59,837 nucleotides of DNA from Pseudomonadota bacterium (GCA_018901125.1 JAHIFE010000187.1:1-59837); one strand, 5' to 3'. Shown: positions 34,442-43,515, numbered from the stretch's first letter. Translations and numbers: made by a program. Notes: generated by a model not told the origin, from the sequence alone.

Positions 34442-36103
34442 CTATTTTTTCTCAGGAACAACAACCGGTAATTTTACGGTAAATATCGTTCCTTTTCCTT
34501 CCTCACTTTCAAGAGTGATGGTTCCACCCATATTTCTGACAATATTATAACTGACTGATAAGCCGAGTCCTGTACCTTTTCCTGATTTTTTTGTTGTGAA
34601 AAAAGGTTCAAAAATCCTTGACTGATACTCTTTAGGGATTCCCTGCCCATTGTCTTTGACGATGACAGATATTTCCAAATCATGTCTCTTGCTGCTTATA
34701 TTTATTGTACCGTCTTTGCCTATCGCATCGACAGCGTTAGTTAATAGATTCAGAAATACCTGCTGGATCTGTGAATGATCGCTCGCAATGATAGGAAGAT
34801 CAGGATTTGAGTCATATATTATAGAAATATTATTTGTGCGGGCATAACTTTCAAGAAAACTTATTGTTTCATTGATAACTTTATTTATATCCACGTCTTC
34901 AAGGTGAGGTTCCATCCTTCTTGCAAATCCAAGCATTCCATGAATGACTTTTCTTGCCCTTTCCACATGTTCTTCTATTTTATGAAGTGACTTTTTATAC
35001 TCTCCAAGATTTTGGCTATTCTGGAATTCCTCTTCTGTGAGAAGATCTTCCATCCATCCTGTTTTTTCGGCTATTACGGCAAGCGGGTTATTGATTTCGT
35101 GGGCTACTCCTGCCGCCATCTTGCCGAGTGCAGCAAGTTTGTCGGAATGGACAAGTTGTGCATTCAACTCGTTCATCTTACGATCGGAGTTTTCAAGCCG
35201 CCTTATGGTCATACGTGTAGTAAAGATTGTAGTAAAGATTATCATCAGACAACCTGCTGTTACGATAATAATCTCCATCTGTTTTGTTTTAAAAAGCCGG
35301 GTCATTTCTTCAGTTGCATCCTGGCTTATTACAAGAAGCCAGTTGTTGTTTTTCAACCAGCGCCCGGCATAAAGTATTTTTCTGCCTTCCGCATTCATCT
35401 TTTCCTGAACCGTTGTTCCCTCTCCAAAAATAGTAGGATTCAAGTTTGATTTGGACAGAATTTCGTTGCCAAAACGCATACGGGTTTGGTAGAATCCTGC
35501 TTTGTTAACTATAAAAGCATCCCCTGTTTTTCCAACTTGTGCGGTTCTGACAAGAGTCTCAAAAACATCGGAATCTATAGTCGCTCTGAGTATCCAGCTT
35601 TTATTGGTTTCCTGGCGCTGGAGAGCGATAATGAAATGCGGTACGCGTCTGTATCCCATAAAGACATCACTTACATAAACCCCCTTGCTTTCAACTTCAT
35701 GAAACCATGGCTCGGAATAGTAATTGACATTAAGAAGCTTATAAGGACCGATGTATGTGACGTGTTTGCCTGAACTGTCGATCAAACCAAGATCGATGAA
35801 GCCTCCGACCCTGTTGTTCATTATCCGGAATATCTTTTCCAGATTATTCTTGTCTGACAGATAATCGAAAGTATATGCGTCGGCCATAGCCAGCAGAATG
35901 GCTGTGCGTTCTTTCAAAAATAATTCTATTGAATTGCTCTGGACTCTGGCCCGGTAGGAAATCTGTTCTTCAATTTTGCCCTTAAACATTTGAGCGAATT
36001 GGTAGTAAATCGTAACGCTTAAAAATATAAGTGGTATAAAGGAGACTAACAGCGTTACGAAAATAATTTTTCTTTGCAGGTTCGCATATAGTCGCCTTTT
36101 CAT
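34442..36103 (-). CDS. membrane histidine kinase HK2 with extracytoplasmic Cache-like sensor
   Basis: The 553-residue protein has membrane segments at about 12-34 and 277-297 and a periplasmic double-Cache-like domain in between. The sensor shares with HK1 the motif IGPYKLLNVNYYSEPWF, then GVYVSDVFMGYR and VPHFIIALQR. The kinase core shows H335 (GVAHEINNP), an N box (LLTNAVDAI), and G boxes (DNGQGI, GKGTGLGLSV). It lies between RR4 (12 nt upstream) and RR3 (19 nt downstream). Similarity to HK1 and HK3 suggests triplication of one kinase within the cluster. Confidence 0.92.
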   Translation of the reverse strand: MKRRLYANLQRKIIFVTLLVSFIPLIFLSVTIYYQFAQMFKGKIEEQISYRARVQSNSIELFLKERTAILLAMADAYTFDYLSDKNNLEKIFRIMNNRVGGFIDLGLIDSSGKHVTYIGPYKLLNVNYYSEPWFHEVESKGVYVSDVFMGYRRVPHFIIALQRQETNKSWILRATIDSDVFETLVRTAQVGKTGDAFIVNKAGFYQTRMRFGNEILSKSNLNPTIFGEGTTVQEKMNAEGRKILYAGRWLKNNNWLLVISQDATEEMTRLFKTKQMEIIIVTAGCLMIIFTTIFTTRMTIRRLENSDRKMNELNAQLVHSDKLAALGKMAAGVAHEINNPLAVIAEKTGWMEDLLTEEEFQNSQNLGEYKKSLHKIEEHVERARKVIHGMLGFARRMEPHLEDVDINKVINETISFLESYARTNNISIIYDSNPDLPIIASDHSQIQQVFLNLLTNAVDAIGKDGTINISSKRHDLEISVIVKDNGQGIPKEYQSRIFEPFFTTKKSGKGTGLGLSVSYNIVRNMGGTITLESEEGKGTIFTVKLPVVVPEKK

Positions 36104-36115
36104 ATAAATTCCTTT

Positions 36116-36535
36116 CTATTCCGTATTCTTCTCTTCTTCCAGGCGTTTGATTTTCTGTTCCTGGATTTTTTTTCTTTTGTAGGCATCTTCGAGTTTATAT
36201 AACAATTCATCAACATCAGTCGGCTTCATAAGATAATCGAAAGCGCCTACTTCCATCCCCTCAACGGCTACTTCAACATTTGCATGTCCTGTAAGCATTA
36301 TTACTTCAACCAGCGGTCTTATTTTCTTGATTTCTCTTAATGTCTTTATGCCGTCCATCCCCTGCATTCTTACATCCAGGACAACCAAATCTGTTGGAGA
36401 CTCCTCTAGTATTTTAAGAGCTTCTTCGCCGCTGCCAACGCCCGTTGCTTTGATTTTTCGCTTTTGCAGCCTTTTGAGCAACGTATCCAAAAACTCTTTT
36501 TCATCGTCTACAAGAAGGACGCTGAATTCATACAT
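36116..36535 (-). CDS. stand-alone receiver RR4
   Basis: Single CheY-like domain of 139 residues: VDDEKE acid pocket, phosphoacceptor D54 (VVLDVRMQGMDG), Thr in LTGHAN and Lys in LMKPTD. The tail AYKRKKIQEQKIKRLEEEK is longer and likely helical or coiled. Its N-terminal sequence (SVLLVDDEKEFLDTLLKRLQ) is close to RR3. Its start overlaps the end of RR5 by 8 nt. Confidence 0.92.
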   Translation of the reverse strand: MYEFSVLLVDDEKEFLDTLLKRLQKRKIKATGVGSGEEALKILEESPTDLVVLDVRMQGMDGIKTLREIKKIRPLVEVIMLTGHANVEVAVEGMEVGAFDYLMKPTDVDELLYKLEDAYKRKKIQEQKIKRLEEEKNTE

Positions 36536-36971
36536 TTGTTACACCTCCTGTTTTTACACAAATTTCTTTGATTCTATTGAAAAGCTCTTCAAAATCGCAT
36601 GGTTTTGCAAGATATTCTATCGCACCGTATTGCATGGCTTCTTCTGATGCAGCTTCCGAACCATGGCCCGTAAGTACAATTACCGGAAGTTCAGGCACCA
36701 TTTTAGATAAAATTTTCAGGACTTCAATTCCATCCATTTCTTCCATTTTAAGATCAATAATCGCTATATCGAAATCGGTTTTTCTAATGGCACGGAGCGC
36801 TTCAGGGCCGGAGAATGCTTTTGTAACTTCGAAATTTCTCTTTGATAGCCTCTTTGCAATTACATTGACAAAGTCCTTCTCATCATCAACAAGCAATAGT
36901 CTGATACGATTATGCTTATTATTTGATTTCGCGCCAACAATTTCTGTGTCTTCTGCTTTTGTGTTTACCAT
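36528..36971 (-). CDS. stand-alone receiver RR5
   Basis: Single CheY-like domain of 147 residues with an N-terminal extension of about 22 residues. The acid pocket is VDDEKD, the phosphoacceptor D73 (AIIDLKMEEMDG), with Thr in LTGHGS and Lys in LAKPCD. The C terminus lacks the long basic tail of RR1, RR2 and RR4. The overlap with RR4 indicates coupled translation. HK3 ends 77 nt upstream. Confidence 0.9.
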   Translation of the reverse strand: MVNTKAEDTEIVGAKSNNKHNRIRLLLVDDEKDFVNVIAKRLSKRNFEVTKAFSGPEALRAIRKTDFDIAIIDLKMEEMDGIEVLKILSKMVPELPVIVLTGHGSEAASEEAMQYGAIEYLAKPCDFEELFNRIKEICVKTGGVTNV

Positions 36972-37048
36972 TTTATAAAATCCATATTTAACAGCTTTGT
37001 TATAAGCCTGTTTTTACTCATAAGATATATTGTCTTTATAGCCGCTTT

Positions 37049-38743
37049 TTAATCTTTTCTTTTTGAGGGAAGCCGTACATAAAATGTTGTTCCTGCATCA
37101 ACTACACTGCGTACGTCAATTATTCCTCCCATTTTTTTTACGATCCCATAGCAAATGGAAAGTCCTAATCCGGTTCCTTTCCCCACAGGTTTTGTTGTAA
37201 AGAATGGATCGAATATTCTGGCAAGGTTTGCTTTCGGGATTCCAGGGCCATCGTCTGCCACGCTGATTACAACTTCATTAGCCTCCAGCATGCTTTTTAA
37301 AGTTATATTACCGCCCCTTTTTTCAAGTGAATCAAGGGCATTGTTCATAAGGTTTAAAAAGACCTGCTGTATTTCAGTATGAGACAAGCGTAATATTGGC
37401 AGATTTTCCTGAAGGCTTGAATTTATAACAACATTGGAAAATTTAGCCCTTTGTGTGCAGAAACTTATTACATCATTAATTACTTCGTTAATATCTACAT
37501 CTTCTATGACTGCTTCTGTTTTTCTTGCAAAACTTAAAAGCTTTTTAGTAATATCTCTGCATCGTTTTCCCTGTGTCTTTATCTGAGCAAGAGCCCTTTC
37601 AAGTTCGTTTTTATTTTCCTGGTTGTTTAAAGGTTCTTCCTCCATAAAGTCATGTATCCAGCCTGCCTCTTCAACCATAATCGCAACAGGATTATTAATT
37701 TCATGCGCTATTCCGGCAGCGAGTTCACCCAGTGAGGCCAGCTTACCGGTTTCTATGATCTGCTGGTTCATAATCTCTTTTTCATCGTCTGTTTTTGCTA
37801 TTTTGGCCACTATCCATCTCGAAAGCAAAAATGCAGTAATAATGATAAATATGCCGTCTAAAAGAATGATAAAAAGAGTTATTTGTCTTGCATTGGTCAG
37901 TTCAGAAAAAGCATCTGATTTATCCTGTTGACAGATAAGAACCCAATTGCCGTTTTTTATTAGAGTAGCAACAAAAAGATATTTTTTCTCTGAATCGTTA
38001 TACATTTCCGAGAAGTAAACCCCATCTTTTGTATTCTCTCCATTGGTAATGAGATTAAAAATTGAATATACTTTATCTGAAACCACGTCAACGCCAGGTT
38101 TCGATTGATATTCTCCTTTATTGTTTAATATAAACGCAAAGCCGGTTTTCCCGATTTTAAGATTTTCTACAAGCGAATTAAAAGTGGAAAAACTTATAGT
38201 TGCCCTTAATATCCATGGAATTCCATCCCGGTATTGTCTGGCAGTAATCACGAAATGAGGTGTTCCGCGTAAGCCAAGAAAAATATCACTTATGGAATAG
38301 TCACTTTTTATAGCGTTTTTAAACCACTGGGTATCTGAGTAGTTAGCATTTTCAAGTTTAAACGGTCCTGCGTATGAAATCTGTATTCCTTTGTCATTTA
38401 CTACTCCTAGATCTTCAAATACCGAACCGTATTCTGTTTGAAGCGAGGCAAGGCTGTTTCTTAAAAAATTCTCATTGTTAAGCTCTTCAAAAGCAAAAGA
38501 TTTTGCCATAAATCTCATACTGTTTAGTTTTTCATGTAAAAAACTATCTATGTTCTGTTTATGCTTAAGAACCAGCTCTCTGAGATGTTCATTTTGCTTT
38601 TTGTGATAAGATACATTGAAGCGGTTTAATATAATGCCACTGACCAATATTAAAGGTACAAAGGAAACAGCAATAATTATAAGAAGTATTTTCCTCGTAA
38701 GTGATTTATAATAAGGATCTTTAAGTCGGTTTTCCTGGTTCAT
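37049..38743 (-). CDS. membrane histidine kinase HK3 with extracytoplasmic Cache-like sensor
   Basis: The 564-residue protein has membrane segments at about 18-40 and 288-310 and a periplasmic domain that carries the cluster motif AGPFKLENANYSDTQWF, ISDIFLGLRGTPHFVI. The kinase core shows H347 (GIAHEINNP), an N box (LMNNALDSL), and G boxes (DDGPGI, GKGTGLGLSI). The start overlaps the end of RR6 by 4 nt. As the second gene of the block, it and RR6 may head the operon. Confidence 0.92.
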   Translation of the reverse strand: MNQENRLKDPYYKSLTRKILLIIIAVSFVPLILVSGIILNRFNVSYHKKQNEHLRELVLKHKQNIDSFLHEKLNSMRFMAKSFAFEELNNENFLRNSLASLQTEYGSVFEDLGVVNDKGIQISYAGPFKLENANYSDTQWFKNAIKSDYSISDIFLGLRGTPHFVITARQYRDGIPWILRATISFSTFNSLVENLKIGKTGFAFILNNKGEYQSKPGVDVVSDKVYSIFNLITNGENTKDGVYFSEMYNDSEKKYLFVATLIKNGNWVLICQQDKSDAFSELTNARQITLFIILLDGIFIIITAFLLSRWIVAKIAKTDDEKEIMNQQIIETGKLASLGELAAGIAHEINNPVAIMVEEAGWIHDFMEEEPLNNQENKNELERALAQIKTQGKRCRDITKKLLSFARKTEAVIEDVDINEVINDVISFCTQRAKFSNVVINSSLQENLPILRLSHTEIQQVFLNLMNNALDSLEKRGGNITLKSMLEANEVVISVADDGPGIPKANLARIFDPFFTTKPVGKGTGLGLSICYGIVKKMGGIIDVRSVVDAGTTFYVRLPSKRKD

Positions 38744-39153
38744 GGCTTATCTGTTGAATTCCCTCTTTGAACTCCTGTCTTGACGGTTTTGTTTAATATC
38801 CTTGCGATTACTTTTTTTAGCTGTTCTATGCTGTTTCCGCCTTTTTCAACAAATACCGTTGGGTCAAATATTTTAGATGCAGCGATATAATCTGAGAAAA
38901 AAGTATGAAGTATAACAGTAAGATAAGGAGTTTTTTGATTGAGCTTTTTTAATAATAAAGATTCTTCCGCATCAGGCAGATCCGGGTCAAGAATTAAAAT
39001 ATCAATCGGATCACGCTGATAAGCCCATTTTAAAACTTCTCTGCCATTTTCCGCAAGTTCGACAGTGTAGCCTTCAGCTGTCATTTCGCGCTTTAAAAAG
39101 TCTCTGACATTTGAGTTTTTATCGGCAATCAATATCTTGAATTCTTTTTTCAA
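38740..39153 (-). CDS. degenerate receiver-like protein RR6
   Basis: A receiver-fold protein of 137 residues that departs from the consensus: the acid pocket reads IADKNS instead of DD/DE, and the phosphoacceptor loop is LILDPDLPD. The Thr position reads ILHTFFSD and the Lys lies in FVEKGG. It may be weakly phosphorylated or act without phosphorylation. It is the first gene of the minus-strand block. The 281-bp region upstream (39154-39434) should hold the promoter and has only an A/T-rich inverted repeat at 39297-39323. Confidence 0.8.
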   Translation of the reverse strand: MKKEFKILIADKNSNVRDFLKREMTAEGYTVELAENGREVLKWAYQRDPIDILILDPDLPDAEESLLLKKLNQKTPYLTVILHTFFSDYIAASKIFDPTVFVEKGGNSIEQLKKVIARILNKTVKTGVQRGNSTDKP

Positions 39154-39296
39154 AGTTTATTTTCCAGGATAAATTGTTTTAAAAAAAATGTGCAAGGCAT
39201 ATGCCATCTTTATCCGGAAGAACATATTTTATAACTATCTGATTTGATTTAATTACAAAGGATGAGATAGATCATGCAATCAATAATACGGTGTCT

Positions 39297-39323
39297 GGTT
39301 TTTTTACAATATGTAAAAAACCC
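39297..39323. other. A/T-rich inverted repeat
   Basis: GGTTTTTTTACA and TGTAAAAAACC are arranged around a 3-nt centre, in the gap between the pilT group and the signalling block. On either strand it could act as a weak terminator for the pilT group or as a binding site; there is no GC-rich stem. The rest of the gap shows nothing I can name. Confidence 0.35.
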
Positions 39324-39434
39324 CAAGGCGATAGCTTCATGAAGATCCCGTTGCTTAATTTACATTATATTTTTTGATAAATTTAAAGAAAATGGATTTT
39401 TTTGAGTCTATAAAAGAAGTTTTGTAATAAAAAG

Positions 39435-39599
39435 TTAATCCATATACATAGCGATTTCGATTTCACGGATGTTTATTAAGATGTTCTTTTTATCTGTTTC
39501 AGATAGGTTGGGGCTGTTAAGGCGTATTTTAAGTGCAAGAAGAGTCATTTCTTGCCTGTATTGCTCGCAGGTGTATTTATTGTTTTTTATTTCGTTCAT
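39435..39599 (-). CDS. 54-aa small helical protein after the pilT group
   Basis: The protein is charged and helical (EQYRQEMTLLALKIRLNS, then SETDKKNILINIREIEIAM). I do not recognise it. ATG at 39599 lies 10 nt after the zinc-ribbon protein gene's stop; a GTG 18 nt upstream would overlap that gene. The ribosome site is weak. Its compact position at the end of the pilT group supports translation. Confidence 0.5.
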   Translation of the reverse strand: MNEIKNNKYTCEQYRQEMTLLALKIRLNSPNLSETDKKNILINIREIEIAMYMD

Positions 39600-39609
39600 G
39601 GTCTTTAAT

Positions 39610-40299
39610 CTAAACACGGCCAGTTTTTTTCATAGCATCTCGAAATACTTTGTAGAAAAATTCATGATCTGTTAATCCGCGGGAAAATATTTTGCCGAAA
39701 TCTTTAATGTTATTTGAATTTATTATGATGTTAACACTTTTTTGAAATGCCGTCATATTATCCATAGTTCGAAATCTGTCACTTAAGAGCGCAACAAATA
39801 TGTCTCGCCGTGTTGCAATAGGCAGGCGTTCGAGGTTAAACATTATAGGATTGGCATCCGGATTGGAGTTATCAAATTTTTCGTTCAGCACTATAGTGTC
39901 GTAGACATGATAGCGCATCTTTTTCATGACATCTCGTCCGTTTTTGGCCACTGTTATAGTAAATTCCATAAGATTAAGTGCTTCTAAAATTATTTTTATG
40001 AATTCCGGATCTGATTCGCAAACAAGAGCTGTTTTGCCTTCTTCTTCTATAAAATCAAAAGGCTTGTCTGCGGCATCATATGAATCAGATGTGACATCTT
40101 CATCGAATGTGATAGCTTCGTTTTTTGAATTCAAGACCGGCTGGTCCTGTTGCTGCGAATCAATATCTTCAGTTTTAATAGCAGTGCTGATTGGTATCTT
40201 GTTTTTGCATTTAGGGCATGCAATAAATTTTAGTTCAGCCGGAATTTTTTCATCGGAAACCCTGAACTTGCCGTTGCATTTTTCGCAGGTTATGTCCAT
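39610..40299 (-). CDS. zinc-ribbon + receiver-like protein
   Basis: The first 35 residues form a zinc ribbon of the MJ0042 type: CEKCNGKFRV, then ACPKCKNKIP. A low-complexity acidic linker follows (about 40-85). The remaining 140 residues look like a degenerate receiver (ALVCESDPEFIKIILEALNL; DTIVLNEKFDN), without a clear phosphoacceptor triad. This arrangement occurs in Deltaproteobacteria next to motility genes. It follows the second pilT-family gene after 47 nt, so a role in pilus retraction control is possible. Confidence 0.75.
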   Translation of the reverse strand: MDITCEKCNGKFRVSDEKIPAELKFIACPKCKNKIPISTAIKTEDIDSQQQDQPVLNSKNEAITFDEDVTSDSYDAADKPFDFIEEEGKTALVCESDPEFIKIILEALNLMEFTITVAKNGRDVMKKMRYHVYDTIVLNEKFDNSNPDANPIMFNLERLPIATRRDIFVALLSDRFRTMDNMTAFQKSVNIIINSNNIKDFGKIFSRGLTDHEFFYKVFRDAMKKTGRV

Positions 40300-40346
40300 A
40301 ATATATATTATTATCCCCCTAATTTTGATAGACTATCAATATATTG

Positions 40347-41528
40347 TCAGTTTTTAGTAGTATTCTTTTTTCTCGCATAACCGCGGTCAATTTCAAGTTT
40401 TTCAATATCTGTTGTTTTTTCCCCTCTTGAACTCTTAATCGCATCGATTCCACGTCCTACTACTCCTCTGCGTGAAGCGTAGGAAATCGCCGTTTCCTCT
40501 GAGATGAGACCTTTGCCGTAAAGTTCTGTGATATAATCATCAAAAGTTATCATTCCGAAGGGTCTACCTGTCTGCATAATTTCGTAAAATGTTTTATCTT
40601 CAGATTCTCCGTTTAAAATTATGTCTTTAACCCGTAAATTCATTCCTAGAATTTCAAATGATGCTATACGTCCGCCGCCGATTTTAGGAAGCAGCCTCTG
40701 GCAGACTATCCACCGGATTGTGTCAGCGAGACGTATTCTTACCTGGTTTTCTTCTTCTTTGGAAAACATGCCAAGTATGCGGTTTATGGTTGCGCCGGCA
40801 TCAATAGTGTGAAGAGTTGAAACTACGAGATGTCCTGTTTCAGCAGCGCTGATTGCTATTTCAATAGTCTCCCTGTCTCTCATTTCACCCACAAGAATAA
40901 CTTTTGGAGCCTGCCTTAAGGCAGCTCTCAAGCCGTTTGCAAAAGCGTCAAAGTCAATGCCGAGTTCCCGCTGGTTGAAGGTGGATTGTTTGTGAGGATG
41001 CTGGTATTCGATAGGATCTTCAAGCGTAACAATATGAACTGATTTGGATTCATTTATATTTTCAAGCATAGCGGCAAGAGATGTTGATTTGCCGGTGCCG
41101 GTTGCTCCGGTTACAAGAACGATGCCGTTTCTTTCTTCTGCAATTTTATAAAACACTTCGGGAAGCTGCATGCTATCAATGGTTGGAACCTTTGTTTCAA
41201 GGCGCCGCAGAACAATTGAATAATTTCCAGAACGTGAAAAGATATTTACCCTGAAGCGTGCTTTGCCAGGAAGGCTGTAGGATAAATCGCAGGAACCTTC
41301 TTTTAGAAGAGTTTCGGTTAACCGATGTTCCTGGTTAATAAGATTTAACGCCATAATTTCAGTCTGGAAAGGTGTCAATGATTCAAATTTAGGCGTAATA
41401 TCAATGCCGATAAGTTCACCCGAGCTTTCAACCTGCATAGGCTTTCCAACAGTGAAATTCAGGTCAGACACATCTTTTTGGGCATCGATCATTTTCGTCA
41501 GAATATGGTCTATCTCTTGTTTTCTCAT
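40347..41528 (-). CDS. PilT/PilU-family twitching ATPase
   Basis: The 393-residue secretion-type ATPase has Walker A GATGTGKS, an Asp-box region (HIVTLEDPIEYQH), Walker B (VILVGEMRD) and the His-box region (GHLVVSTLHT). It lacks the exact AIRNLIRE motif of canonical PilT and has a longer C-terminal tail (GVVGRGIDAIKSSRGEKTTD). It is probably the PilU-like auxiliary retraction ATPase for type IV pili. It starts 17 nt after the stop of the adjacent pilT, so the two are co-transcribed. Confidence 0.87.
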   Translation of the reverse strand: MRKQEIDHILTKMIDAQKDVSDLNFTVGKPMQVESSGELIGIDITPKFESLTPFQTEIMALNLINQEHRLTETLLKEGSCDLSYSLPGKARFRVNIFSRSGNYSIVLRRLETKVPTIDSMQLPEVFYKIAEERNGIVLVTGATGTGKSTSLAAMLENINESKSVHIVTLEDPIEYQHPHKQSTFNQRELGIDFDAFANGLRAALRQAPKVILVGEMRDRETIEIAISAAETGHLVVSTLHTIDAGATINRILGMFSKEEENQVRIRLADTIRWIVCQRLLPKIGGGRIASFEILGMNLRVKDIILNGESEDKTFYEIMQTGRPFGMITFDDYITELYGKGLISEETAISYASRRGVVGRGIDAIKSSRGEKTTDIEKLEIDRGYARKKNTTKN

Positions 41529-41545
41529 AGTTTGATCCTGTATAT

Positions 41546-42628
41546 TTATGCATCAGTGAAATCTGTGGGAGGGTTTTTCAATAACGGTCTGAATTTGGCT
41601 TTTTCATTTGCTTTTGCATACGCATCATCTGCGCTGATCCAGCCCTTGTTGTATAAATCCATTATAGCGTCATCTAACAGCTGCATTCCATACTTTTTCC
41701 CTGTTTGTATCATGGAGGCAAGCTGGTGTGTTTTTGATTCTCTGATCAGATTACGGACAGCCGGAGTTCCGATCATAATTTCAAGAGCAGGGCAACGAGC
41801 TTTAACATCAATTCTTTTGAATAGAACCTGGGCAACTATAGCTCTTATGCCGTCGGATAAAGTTGAACGGATCTGGGCCTGTTCGTTTGATGGGAAAACT
41901 TCTATTATGCGGTCAACCGTTTTTGCTGCACTTGAAGTGTGAAGAGTAGCAAAAACCAGATGACCGGTAGAGGCAGCTTCGATGGCAAGAGATATAGTTT
42001 CAAGATCGCGCATTTCGCCTACAAGTATAATATCAGGATCTTCACGTAAAGCTCCGCGAAGGGCCGCAGTAAATGTTTTTGTATGTAAGCCCACCTCCCT
42101 GTGATTTACAATACATCCCTGGCTTTTATGAACAAATTCAATAGGATCTTCAACAGTTATAATATGATCTCTTCTCTGTTTGTTTGCAACATCAACAATT
42201 GCAGCAAGGGTGGTTGATTTGCCGCTTCCTGTTGGTCCTGTAACCAGAACGAGTCCTCTTGGTAGTAATGCAAGCTTTGATATTACAGAAGGAAGCCCGA
42301 GCTGTTCCGCTGTCATTATATTACTTGGGATTTCCCTGAAAACAGCTCCAATGCCGTATTTTTGCATAAAAAAATTAGCACGGTAACGAGCAAGACCCGG
42401 GATTTCATATCCGAAATCAATATCTCCCGTTTCTTCAAATTTTTTAACTTTTTCTTCAGGTGCTATCTCATATAGCATGCTTCTTAAAGTATCTGAGTCC
42501 AGTTCTTTATATTTAACTCTTTCTATATCCCCTCTTATCCTGAGTGCAGGAGGCTGCCCTGAAACAAGGTGAAGGTCGGAAGCGCCCTGTTCGTTCATCA
42601 ATTTAAAAAAAGCATCAATTTTTGCCAT
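41546..42628 (-). CDS. pilT: type IV pilus retraction ATPase PilT
   Basis: The 360-residue hexameric ATPase has Walker A GPTGSGKS at 131-138, HIITVEDPIEFVH, ILVGEMRDLET and GHLVFATLHTSSA, plus the PilT-specific motif AVRNLIRESKTHQ. It powers pilus disassembly at the inner membrane. I chose ATG at 42628, because GGGAG lies just upstream and the protein then starts MAKIDAFF as in other PilT proteins; an open frame extends 87 nt further but is not conserved in character. It heads a four-gene minus-strand group. Confidence 0.92.
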   Translation of the reverse strand: MAKIDAFFKLMNEQGASDLHLVSGQPPALRIRGDIERVKYKELDSDTLRSMLYEIAPEEKVKKFEETGDIDFGYEIPGLARYRANFFMQKYGIGAVFREIPSNIMTAEQLGLPSVISKLALLPRGLVLVTGPTGSGKSTTLAAIVDVANKQRRDHIITVEDPIEFVHKSQGCIVNHREVGLHTKTFTAALRGALREDPDIILVGEMRDLETISLAIEAASTGHLVFATLHTSSAAKTVDRIIEVFPSNEQAQIRSTLSDGIRAIVAQVLFKRIDVKARCPALEIMIGTPAVRNLIRESKTHQLASMIQTGKKYGMQLLDDAIMDLYNKGWISADDAYAKANEKAKFRPLLKNPPTDFTDA

Positions 42629-42720
42629 AGAAACTCCCGTTGTAATAAGTATATAAATTTTAGTTTGTAAAAATTGATAATAATGATGACTTGTAAAAAA
42701 GTCGAAAAACAGCATTTTAC

Positions 42721-42834
42721 GTCATTCCTGCGAAGGCCGGAATTCAGTTATGCCGATGTGCTCCGGTTCGTATGGCTTCCTGATCCTGCCCCGGACCACG
42801 ATCCTGGATCCACCGGAGTGATGACTTTTTGCGA
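42721..42834. repeat. degenerate REP-like pair
   Basis: A palindrome beginning GTCATTCCTGCGAAGGCCGG and a distant inverted partner ending GGAGTGATGAC resemble the pair at 43-112 but are diverged. It lies in the 355-bp gap 42629-42983 between pilT and the DivIVA-like gene, where I see no coding sequence. Confidence 0.55.
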
Positions 42835-42983
42835 GAGCATCAATAATTTAGGTTTCATAAAAAGCCTGTCTGCTTAAATTGTGCTTTTATTTATAATTGC
42901 AGCGAGACCTTTCTGTAATGACTTATTAAAAATATATTACCAATGAGTATGTGACATTTAAAACAGCGCAATGGAAAAAACGT

Positions 42984-43487
42984 CTAAATAGATTTTTTGA
43001 ATGGTTCGATTTTTGCTTCTTCAATATCAATAACTTTTTGTTCTTCTCTGCTCATTTCAAGCAGCTTGGAGTAAGTTTCTAATATTGATGAAATCTGTGC
43101 TTCCATTTGTATCCGCTGTCTTTTAAGCTCTGAAATATCATCATGCAAATGAATTAGTTTGTTATTGGCACTGTTTAAAATTATTTCAGCTTTTACTTCA
43201 GCATCAGCAATAATTAAATCAGCTGATTTTTGAGCATTATCTTTCATCTGTTCAATAACATTCTGGGAATTTATCAGAGCCATTTTAAAGGTTTCTTCGC
43301 GATTTATGTACTCTTTTATATCTTGCCTGAGTCTTTCGGTTTCATTTTTTAAATGGTCGTTTTCGCTGATTAACAATTGGTGAGCATCTGCAATATCTTC
43401 GAGAAATCCATCTACTTCCTCTACATCGAATCCTCTGAAGCATATTCTGAATTTGCGTTGAAAAATATCAAGAGGCGTCAATTTCAT
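42984..43487 (-). CDS. DivIVA-domain coiled-coil protein
   Basis: The 167-residue cytoplasmic protein has the DivIVA lipid-binding head (MKLTPLDIFQRKFRICFRG, then DVEEVDGFLEDIADAHQLL) followed by a long coiled coil (about 40-150). DivIVA proteins recognise curved membrane and organise poles and division sites. It lies 28 nt downstream of the YggT gene on the same strand, the common YggT-DivIVA order linked to cell division genes. Confidence 0.85.
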   Translation of the reverse strand: MKLTPLDIFQRKFRICFRGFDVEEVDGFLEDIADAHQLLISENDHLKNETERLRQDIKEYINREETFKMALINSQNVIEQMKDNAQKSADLIIADAEVKAEIILNSANNKLIHLHDDISELKRQRIQMEAQISSILETYSKLLEMSREEQKVIDIEEAKIEPFKKSI

Positions 43488-43515
43488 TTTATACTCCTAC
43501 TGCTATAATTAATAA

